Below, piece by piece: positions 14,237 through 20,994 of a stretch of 20,994 bases of DNA. The DNA is taken from contig JAIPHI010000021.1 in NCBI GenBank assembly GCA_021735285.1, forward strand, positions 1 to 20,994. Direction: 5' to 3'. The position numbers and the translations under genes are program-made. The notes beneath the pieces were generated by a model that was not told the origin of the DNA, ran no database searches, and was given only the letters and a program-made list of their open reading frames with translations. This DNA comes from Fidelibacterota bacterium. Lineage in GTDB: Bacteria > Fidelibacterota > UBA2242 > JAFGTP01. Each line of letters begins with the position of its first letter. The stretch's first letter is position 1.

Positions 14237-15577
14237 ATGAAAAAAATAATATATGCTTTAAGTTTTATTTGTATGGTTTATGTACTTGTTGCTGAAGACC
14301 CGCAAGTCACGATTTATAACAATAATCCGGCTTTAATTCGAACTTCTAAGAGTATTAATTTAGAAAAAGGACTGACAGAATTTTCGATTCAAGGTGTTTC
14401 AGCTAAAATTGACCCTACCTCAGTCCATCTGGTATTCGATAATGATAAGAAAGTAGAAATTTTAGAAATGAATTTTTTATACGATCTGGTCAGCTCTTCC
14501 AAAATATTCAAAAAATATATTGGCAACCAGCTTGTTTATCATCTGGAAGATGGCACAGAATTGCAGGGCAAATTACTAAGTTATTCAGGCGGAGATTTAA
14601 TTCTGGAAGAACCGGACGGTGAGATTAGAATCACTTCGTCCAGGCATATTAGAGATTATAAATTTCCGAAATTACCAGGCGGTCTGATTACTGTGCCAAC
14701 TTTACAATGGCAAATTAATTCTGATATAAAAGGTCAGCATGATGCAGAGTTAAGTTACCTGACCGATGGTATTGATTGGCATGCTGAATATGTGCTGGTG
14801 CTTGCTCAGAATGAAAGTGATTTCAATCTTTCCTCATGGATATCACTCAATAATCAATCCGGTGCATCCTACAAAAACGCAAAAGTTAAGTTAATAGCCG
14901 GCGATTTACATCGAGCACCGCAGCCAGAAGCGCCAAGAGTAATGCTGGCTCGTCAGGCTAAAGATCAGGAAGTTCAAAGAAGAGAAATCTTCGACTATCA
15001 TCTCTATGAAATTAGCCGCAAAGTTGATATTGCAGACAAAGAAATAAAACAGATTTCTCTTTTTGATAATATCGAAGCCAGGGCGGAAAAAAAGTATATT
15101 TTTGAAAATTCCGCTTATAGATCAGAAAGTGAGGCGGCCCTCTCAATCAAATTATTCATTCCTAATACAAAAGATAACAATCTGGGGATACCTTTACCAA
15201 AAGGGAAAGTCAGAATGTTTAAGGAAGATAAGGACGGCTCTTTGCAAATGATCGGAGAGGATAGAATTCCTCATACTGGTAAGGAAGATTTGATCGAATT
15301 AACTGCTGGCAAAGCTTTTGACGTGAAAGGTAAACGGACTATTCTCAATCGAGAAGAATATCGCCATGAAGAGGTCATCGAAGTTAGAATAGAACTATTC
15401 AATAGGACAGATCACAGTGCAAATGTAGAGGTTTGTGAGAAACATCGTGGCGACTGGCATGTAAAAAGTAGTGATGCTGATTATGAGAAAAAGAGCAACT
15501 CCTTATTGTCTTTTCCAGTCACCCTGCAGGGTAATACTGAAAAGACGATTAAATATGAATTTGTAAGAGAATTTTAG
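14237..15577 (+). CDS. Exported DUF4139-domain protein
   Basis: The start is ATG 14237, preceded by AAGGGAGG with close spacing; an in-frame ATG at 14216 lacks a ribosome site. The 446-residue product begins with a Sec signal peptide (cleavage probably after Ala19). Then comes a beta-rich N-terminal region (VTIYNNNPALIR, TEFSIQGVSAKIDPTSV, LEDGTELQGKLLSYSGGDLILEEPDGEI) and a C-terminal DUF4139 region. The latter is marked by LSYLTDGIDWHAEYVLVL, NNQSGASYKNAKVKLIAGD and a strand-rich end with SFPVTLQGNTEKTIKYEF. The family is widespread and periplasmic or surface-associated, with no firm biochemical role. recG follows after 2 nt, so the two are almost surely one transcript, although no functional link is obvious. 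Confidence 0.88.
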   Translation: MKKIIYALSFICMVYVLVAEDPQVTIYNNNPALIRTSKSINLEKGLTEFSIQGVSAKIDPTSVHLVFDNDKKVEILEMNFLYDLVSSSKIFKKYIGNQLVYHLEDGTELQGKLLSYSGGDLILEEPDGEIRITSSRHIRDYKFPKLPGGLITVPTLQWQINSDIKGQHDAELSYLTDGIDWHAEYVLVLAQNESDFNLSSWISLNNQSGASYKNAKVKLIAGDLHRAPQPEAPRVMLARQAKDQEVQRREIFDYHLYEISRKVDIADKEIKQISLFDNIEARAEKKYIFENSAYRSESEAALSIKLFIPNTKDNNLGIPLPKGKVRMFKEDKDGSLQMIGEDRIPHTGKEDLIELTAGKAFDVKGKRTILNREEYRHEEVIEVRIELFNRTDHSANVEVCEKHRGDWHVKSSDADYEKKSNSLLSFPVTLQGNTEKTIKYEFVREF

Positions 15578-15579
15578 CT

Positions 15580-17682
15580 GTGAAAGAACAGATCTACACA
15601 AAAAACACATTACATTCTGAGCGGGATGTGCAATTTATCAAAGGGGTGGGCCCCAAGCGGGCACAAGCTCTATCGAAAATTGGCATTGATAATGCCCGGG
15701 ATTTGCTTTACCATTTTCCCAGGCGCTATTTAGACAGAAGTACGGTGACCAAGATATCGTCGCTTAAGGTTGATCAAAGAGTTACTGTTGTAGGTGAAAT
15801 AGAGTCAAAAAATTATATTAGAACCCGCAGAGGTGGCTATTTTCAATTATTAGTCAAAGATGATACAGGCTATCTCCGCTGTAAATGGTTCAATAGTGCT
15901 AAATACATTCAAAAATTATTCAAAGAAGGTGAAACAGTTGCTTTTAGCGGGAAGGTCAATTACTATAAAGGCTATGAATTGGTACATCCTGATTATGATA
16001 AAATTGAAGAAGAGAGTATAAATACCGGTCGCATTGTGCCCCTCTATTCCTCTACAGAACATTTGAAAAAAATGTACTTAAATAGCAAGGGCTTTAGAAG
16101 ATTATACAGGAAAATTTTTGAGAAATATGCAATAGTTATCGAAGAACTTCTTCCGAAGGAAATCAGAGAAAAGCAAAATTTATCGGACGTCCGCAAAGCA
16201 TTAGAGCAAATTCACTTTCCTGATAATACTGAAAAGCTCAAGAAAGCCAGGCGCAGATTTATTTTTGAAGAACTATTTTATCTACAGCTTATTATGAGCC
16301 TTAAACGGGAAAGCATCAAGTCCATAAGCAAACAATTCAGCTATGATTCGCCAGGAAAATTATTATCAAAAATTTATGAAAAATTGCCTTTTGAATTAAC
16401 TGGCGCTCAAAAGCGGGTTGTCAAAGAAATCTGGCAGGATATGAAATCAGATAGAGTAATGAACAGACTTGTGCAGGGAGATGTGGGTTCCGGTAAAACT
16501 GTGGTCGCCATGCTGGCAGCTTCGATTGCGATCGGCAATGGTTATCAGGCTGCTATTATGGCACCGACGGAAATCCTGGCGGAGCAACATTACCAAAATT
16601 TAAAAGCTATGACAGCCGGGCTGGGTATCAATACCGTGCTTCTGGTTGGTAATCAGAAAAAAGGTGAACGGGAAGCGATCCTTGAGCAAATTAGTAAAAA
16701 TGAAGCCAATCTTATCATAGGGACCCATGCATTGATCCAGGATAGTGTAGTGATTGATAAATTATCCCTGGTAATCATAGATGAACAACATCGCTTTGGT
16801 GTCATGCAAAGAGGTAAGTTAATCAATAAAGGATTAAATCCGGATGTACTGGTCATGACCGCGACACCTATTCCCCGCACAATGAGTATGACTTTGTATG
16901 GTGATATGGATATTTCTACGATTGAGGAAACTCCAGCCCGAAAAGGTAAAATCATAACTAAAAAGGTCAAAGAGAATCAGTTGCCGACAGTCTATGATTT
17001 CATAAAAAATAAATTGGAGGAAGGCCAGCAAGCTTATGTGGTTTATCCTTTGATTGCAGAGTCTGAGAAGATGGATCTCAAAGCTGCGGAGACAGGCTAT
17101 AAAAAATTAAACCAAAAAATATTTCGGGACTATTCTGTTGCTCTATTGCATGGTCAGATGAAAAATGAGGAAAAAGAAAATATTATGACTCGTTTTCAAG
17201 CAGGTGAGTTTGATATTTTGGTGAGTACAACTGTGATCGAGGTGGGAGTCGATAACCCTAATGCAAATATTATGTTGATTGAAAATGCAGAAAGGTATGG
17301 TCTAACTCAAATCCATCAATTACGAGGCCGTGTCGGTCGAGGCGAGGAAAATGGTATTTGTGTTCTCGTAGAGCGCAACAGTTCTGAAAAAGCAGAAAAA
17401 AGATTGGATATTTTATGTTCAACTAGCGATGGATTTAAGATTTCTAGAGCAGATTTAAAATTAAGAGGGCCGGGAGAATTTTTTAGTAGCAAGCAGCATG
17501 GTTACCCGCAAATGAAAATTGCTGATCTGATCAGAGACAGAAAAATATTAGAAACTGCCAGAAAAGAAGCTTATAAATTAATCCGGATAGACCCCCATTT
17601 ACGCAAAGAAAAACATCAAGTTGTGAGACAGCATCTCCTGGATAATTATCAAAAATACATGAAATATGTGGATGTTTTATAG
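15580..17682 (+). CDS. recG: ATP-dependent DNA helicase RecG
   Basis: RecG is a cytoplasmic superfamily 2 translocase that reverses stalled replication forks and branch-migrates junctions. The 700 residues match the family. The N-terminal wedge/OB region includes FIKGVGPKRAQALSKIGI and VTVVGEIESKNY. The helicase core shows GDVGSGKT (Walker A, 300-307), APTEILAEQH, the DEQH box (401-404) followed by RFGVMQRG, TATPIPRT, VVYPLIAESE, LLHGQM and QLRGRVGRG (580-588). The C-terminal region has LRGPGEF and HGYPQ. The start is GTG 15580, two bases after the upstream stop, with little Shine-Dalgarno sequence, which suggests translational coupling. Confidence 0.97.
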   Translation: MKEQIYTKNTLHSERDVQFIKGVGPKRAQALSKIGIDNARDLLYHFPRRYLDRSTVTKISSLKVDQRVTVVGEIESKNYIRTRRGGYFQLLVKDDTGYLRCKWFNSAKYIQKLFKEGETVAFSGKVNYYKGYELVHPDYDKIEEESINTGRIVPLYSSTEHLKKMYLNSKGFRRLYRKIFEKYAIVIEELLPKEIREKQNLSDVRKALEQIHFPDNTEKLKKARRRFIFEELFYLQLIMSLKRESIKSISKQFSYDSPGKLLSKIYEKLPFELTGAQKRVVKEIWQDMKSDRVMNRLVQGDVGSGKTVVAMLAASIAIGNGYQAAIMAPTEILAEQHYQNLKAMTAGLGINTVLLVGNQKKGEREAILEQISKNEANLIIGTHALIQDSVVIDKLSLVIIDEQHRFGVMQRGKLINKGLNPDVLVMTATPIPRTMSMTLYGDMDISTIEETPARKGKIITKKVKENQLPTVYDFIKNKLEEGQQAYVVYPLIAESEKMDLKAAETGYKKLNQKIFRDYSVALLHGQMKNEEKENIMTRFQAGEFDILVSTTVIEVGVDNPNANIMLIENAERYGLTQIHQLRGRVGRGEENGICVLVERNSSEKAEKRLDILCSTSDGFKISRADLKLRGPGEFFSSKQHGYPQMKIADLIRDRKILETARKEAYKLIRIDPHLRKEKHQVVRQHLLDNYQKYMKYVDVL

Positions 17683-17832
17683 ACTATAAATTGAAATATG
17701 TGAATTATTTTTATTGCTAATTGTTTTACTCGCAGGATCAACTTTTATGAGCATATTTAATGCATTATTTACCTTCGATAATGTAAGCAGTATTTGATAA
17801 ATTACGCTAAGCAGTAGAATTATAAATATAGC

Positions 17833-20745
17833 ATGGGTTTAACAATGAAATTACTAGGACAGAAACACAAGCAAAATTCCTTAAAAATCATCCTTGCCTC
17901 CCTGAGTTTTTTAATAGCTTATCTTGTAAAAATGGCGACGGTAGCACCTACGGTATCATTCTGGGATTGTGGTGAATTTATAGCCACTTCCTATATTTTG
18001 GGCGTTCCTCACCCGCCGGGCACGCCGCTTTATCTTTTGATTAGCCGGATATTTTCAATGCTTCCTTTGGGGAGCAATGTCGGTTTTAGAGTGAATCTAA
18101 TATCTCCTCTGGTGAGTTCGCTCACCATTTTATTCTTATTTTTGATAATTGTGAAATTTCTCAAGCGTTACGTGAATATGGACGATGACATGAACCGGCT
18201 CTCTGTATATTTTGGTGCTTTTATTGGCGCTTTGACATTCGCCTTTACTGATAGTCATTGGTTTAATTCTGTAGAAGCAGAGGTTTATGCGTTTTCTACT
18301 TTCCTGACAAGTCTGGTTATGTGGCTCACTTTGAAATGGGAAGAAAATGCAGGCCGTGCCGGACACGAACGTTATTTATTATTCATTGCTTATATTATTG
18401 GATTGTCGATCGGGATTCATCTATTGAGTTTGTTGATTATTTTCGTGATTGCCGTGATCATGTATTTCAAATATTATGAAATATCCTCGATCTGGTGGAT
18501 GATTGGTGATATTTTGATAGGCGCAGCAATAGCAGGGATTTTATTTTATGTTATCTATTCTTCGGTTCCAAATCCTGATCAAAATATGTTATTGATTGGC
18601 CTTATTACTTTGGGACTATTTACAGGGGGTTACTTTCTGCTAAATAAATATGCAGGTAAAAACCGTTATCAAGAACATTCCGCCAATGTTTTTATGGCAT
18701 TTTTTGCCAGTTTAGGATTCTTAATAGTTAATTCAGGTGTGATCCGGGGAATTCCAAAAATTATTGATAATTGGGGTATAGCGGGGCTGGTAATATCATT
18801 ATTGCTGCTTGTGATAATTACAATTTGGGCCTTAAAAAACCAAAAAAATATAGTAGCGCTCATTCTTGCTAGTATTATTCTGGTAATAGTTGGTTATTCT
18901 ACTTTTACAATGATCTTTATTCGGAGCAATCAGGATCCGGCCATTGATGAAAACAATCCGGAAACAATCGAGCGGTTTATCTCGTATCTTGAGCGCGAAC
19001 AATATGGTCGGCGTTCATTTGCTGATATTTTCGATAGGAAAAAGAGCAAAACTCTTGCTTCAAAAGCAGCAGTGCAAAAATATCAGGATAAAAGCGATCT
19101 CTACTTTTTCTGGGATTATCAGATCAAAAAAATGTATATCAGGTATTTTCTATGGCAGTTTGTCGGTCGGGAAGGGGCCAAAGTCGATCCTTTTCAGTTT
19201 CTACTTCCCCTCCCTCTATTAATTGGACTCTATGGGGCTCTTAGTCATTTTGGACGTGATAAAAAACATGCTTTAGCTGTATTGGCTCTCTTTCTATTTA
19301 CCGGATTTATGATCATTCTTTACTTAAACCAAAAAGACCCTCAGCCCAGAGAGCGTGATTATTCCTATACCGGTTCATTTTTTGCTTTTTCCATCTGGAT
19401 CGGAGTGGGGGCCGCGGAATTAATACGTAAAGTCAAAGAGTTTAAATGGGCAAAATTGAAAAAACCTATGATGTGGGGCGCAGCTACGCTTTTAATAGTC
19501 GCTCTCCCTTTGAATTTATTGCTGGCTAATTATAATTCCCATGATCGCAGTGGAAATTATGTAGCCTGGGATTACGCTTATAATCTTTTAAATACCTGTG
19601 AAAAAGATGGAATCCTTTTTACTAATGGTGACAATGATACTTTTCCACTCTGGTATTTACAGCAGGTGGAAAAAGTTAGAACGGATGTAAAGGTCGTCAA
19701 TTTGAGTTTGTTGAGAACTCACTGGTACATTAAACAACTCCGTGATTTTGAACCTAAAATTAAAATTGGATTAACTGATCGACAAATAGAGCGCAGTCTC
19801 CGTCCTCAAAGATGGGAGACCAGAACTGTTAAGGCTTCTACTCCTGATTCTTTACCACCTATGCAATGGAAAATGAAACCTACAATTCAGAACCGCGCAA
19901 TAGGTGTTCACCATCTAATGATCTGGCAGCTTATTCAGTCTAATAACTGGGAAAGACCGATCTATTTTGCGATTACCCTGGCTTCTAAGAATTATATTGG
20001 TCTCAGAGATGCAAACTATTTACAATTAGAGGGCCTGGCTTATAGATTGAAACCCTATAAAGTAGATCACAGGCTAAATTTGGATCGTATGCAGAAAAAT
20101 TTGCTGGGAGTATATCGCTATAGAAATCTTAACAATCCGGATGTTTATTTTAGTGGAGATGCAAAACAATCGGTCAGCTATTATCGCTCGGTTTTCTTTC
20201 AATTGGCATTGAGAAGGTTACGCAACAATAATTACCAGGATGTGGTTGAGATATTAGAAACATTGGAGACCAATATGCCTGAATCTATATTGCCCATGCG
20301 AACTGAGAACCTCTCAGTTCAAATTAGTATGTTATATGAACAGGCTCTAAAAGAACTGGCGGATCAAACAGAGAAGGATTATGAAGAACTAAGAAAAGAG
20401 TATAACGGACCTGATAAAGCAAGTAATAAAATAAGCGCAATCATCAATCAAGAAAATATGAGTCTCGATAAAAAATTACAATATACCAAAAATCTTATGT
20501 ATGGAGTAGAGGATTACAAAGGTGCTCTGCGTATTTTAGAAGAGATTCAGGAAAAGCAGGTAAATAATCCACAGGTTTTGAGTTTACAGGTCCGGGCTTA
20601 TAGACACACCAGGCAGTATGATAAAGCAATTAATATTCTTGAAAAATGGTTGGAAGACCACCCTCAAGACCAGAATGCGAAAAGGATGTTGAGTAATCTT
20701 GAGGCTCGCCAGGAAAAGCAAAATCTGGCCGACACAAGTTCCTGA
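17833..20745 (+). CDS. DUF2723/GT117-family membrane protein with C-terminal TPR tail
   Basis: The 970-residue protein has about ten hydrophobic segments in its first 60 percent, beginning near residue 18. The family signature VSFWDCGEFIATSY (41-54) is followed by VPHPPGTPLY (58-67). Acidic residues in the first periplasmic loop (Asp45, Glu48) resemble the GT-C fold of membrane glycosyltransferases, which use polyprenyl-linked sugars. DUF2723 is classed with such enzymes and is frequent in Bacteroidota and related phyla. A soluble domain follows, with NGDNDTFPLWYLQ and NWERPIYFAIT. The last about 80 residues hold TPR-like helices (DYKGALRILEEI, QYDKAINILEKWL). ATG 17833 and ATG 17845 are both possible starts and neither has a clear ribosome site. 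The acceptor is unknown; surface glycoprotein or glycolipid is inferred. Confidence 0.9.
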   Translation: MGLTMKLLGQKHKQNSLKIILASLSFLIAYLVKMATVAPTVSFWDCGEFIATSYILGVPHPPGTPLYLLISRIFSMLPLGSNVGFRVNLISPLVSSLTILFLFLIIVKFLKRYVNMDDDMNRLSVYFGAFIGALTFAFTDSHWFNSVEAEVYAFSTFLTSLVMWLTLKWEENAGRAGHERYLLFIAYIIGLSIGIHLLSLLIIFVIAVIMYFKYYEISSIWWMIGDILIGAAIAGILFYVIYSSVPNPDQNMLLIGLITLGLFTGGYFLLNKYAGKNRYQEHSANVFMAFFASLGFLIVNSGVIRGIPKIIDNWGIAGLVISLLLLVIITIWALKNQKNIVALILASIILVIVGYSTFTMIFIRSNQDPAIDENNPETIERFISYLEREQYGRRSFADIFDRKKSKTLASKAAVQKYQDKSDLYFFWDYQIKKMYIRYFLWQFVGREGAKVDPFQFLLPLPLLIGLYGALSHFGRDKKHALAVLALFLFTGFMIILYLNQKDPQPRERDYSYTGSFFAFSIWIGVGAAELIRKVKEFKWAKLKKPMMWGAATLLIVALPLNLLLANYNSHDRSGNYVAWDYAYNLLNTCEKDGILFTNGDNDTFPLWYLQQVEKVRTDVKVVNLSLLRTHWYIKQLRDFEPKIKIGLTDRQIERSLRPQRWETRTVKASTPDSLPPMQWKMKPTIQNRAIGVHHLMIWQLIQSNNWERPIYFAITLASKNYIGLRDANYLQLEGLAYRLKPYKVDHRLNLDRMQKNLLGVYRYRNLNNPDVYFSGDAKQSVSYYRSVFFQLALRRLRNNNYQDVVEILETLETNMPESILPMRTENLSVQISMLYEQALKELADQTEKDYEELRKEYNGPDKASNKISAIINQENMSLDKKLQYTKNLMYGVEDYKGALRILEEIQEKQVNNPQVLSLQVRAYRHTRQYDKAINILEKWLEDHPQDQNAKRMLSNLEARQEKQNLADTSS

Positions 20746-20955
20746 TGAAGAAGCAGGCAGTAGAGGATAGACTTATAAAAAGATTTGGGGATTACTAATG
20801 CTCAATACCTCAATATATGCTATCACTCAAACTGCCAAAATTTTATAATTTGAGACACAAGTGTCCGGTAAAAAATCAGAAAAATAGGCTGATATTCCTA
20901 AAAAAACCTTAAATTATTTTAGCAATAAAGCAAGATAATAGAGGAGTATCAACCT

Positions 20956-20994
20956 ATGAGAAAAATTAACACAATCATGCGAGAATTACTAAAT
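20956..20994 (+). CDS. First codons of a gene cut by the right edge
   Basis: ATG 20956 follows AGAGGAG (20940-20946) with 9-nt spacing, and 13 codons are visible (MRKINTIMRELLN). This is too short to identify. The 210 nt before it carry a perfect 12-bp palindrome, GACACAAGTGTC (20854-20865), which could be part of the left end of an insertion sequence or a regulator site. Confidence 0.45.
   Translation, partial: MRKINTIMRELLN

Noticed and set aside
17794..17826. Promoter for the DUF2723 gene (TTGATA with TAGAAT or TATAAA)
   Set aside because: Spacers are 15 or 21 nt, and the predicted start would fall almost on the ATG.

Overview
The window looks like a chromosomal segment of an uncultured or little-studied Gram-negative bacterium, most likely of the FCB superphylum (Calditrichota, Marinimicrobia, Cloacimonadota or KSB1-like). 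The evidence is a DUF2723/GT117 membrane protein with a C-terminal TPR tail, a lipoprotein GH92 mannosidase beside a secreted GH95 enzyme, strong A/G-rich Shine-Dalgarno sequences and moderately AT-rich core genes. The phylum is an inference; no marker here settles it.

Layout. (1) 1-2264 is a visibly AT-richer accessory block: the end of a small membrane protein, then an overlapping 686-residue helical protein of unknown function. (2) 2265-2865 is a junction full of debris: a start-less C-terminal gene fragment, a possible antisense fragment, and a 33-nt near-perfect palindrome. (3) 2866-5532 is valS. (4) 5545-6280 is the decayed C-terminal part of a DDE transposase. (5) 6334-9198 (GH92) and 9237-11687 (GH95, opposite strand) form a convergent glycoside-hydrolase pair for trimming mannose and fucose or L-galactose residues from glycans outside the cytoplasm; no SusC/SusD genes are seen. 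(6) 12003-13887 is a second accessory stretch, all on the minus strand: two AT-rich hypothetical genes, one with a membrane anchor, and a cysteine-rich protein like the DUF6144/ATC-hydrolase group. It is punctuated by a 40-bp palindrome-bearing direct repeat (13364-13403, 14054-14093, partial copy 11909-11924). (7) 14237-17682 is a DUF4139 exported protein followed 2 nt later by recG. (8) 17833-20745 is the DUF2723/GT117 protein. (9) The right edge holds a palindrome and the first codons of another gene, possibly the left end of a mobile element.

The most interesting observation is inside the GH92 gene. About 200 residues of a LamG/concanavalin-like jelly roll are inserted into the catalytic domain, and the two halves of the jelly roll are in reversed order, as in a circular permutation. 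Next in interest are the unknown AT-rich genes at the left edge and the repeat-bounded accessory modules at 12-14 kb. I did not find a complete system that I can name as new.
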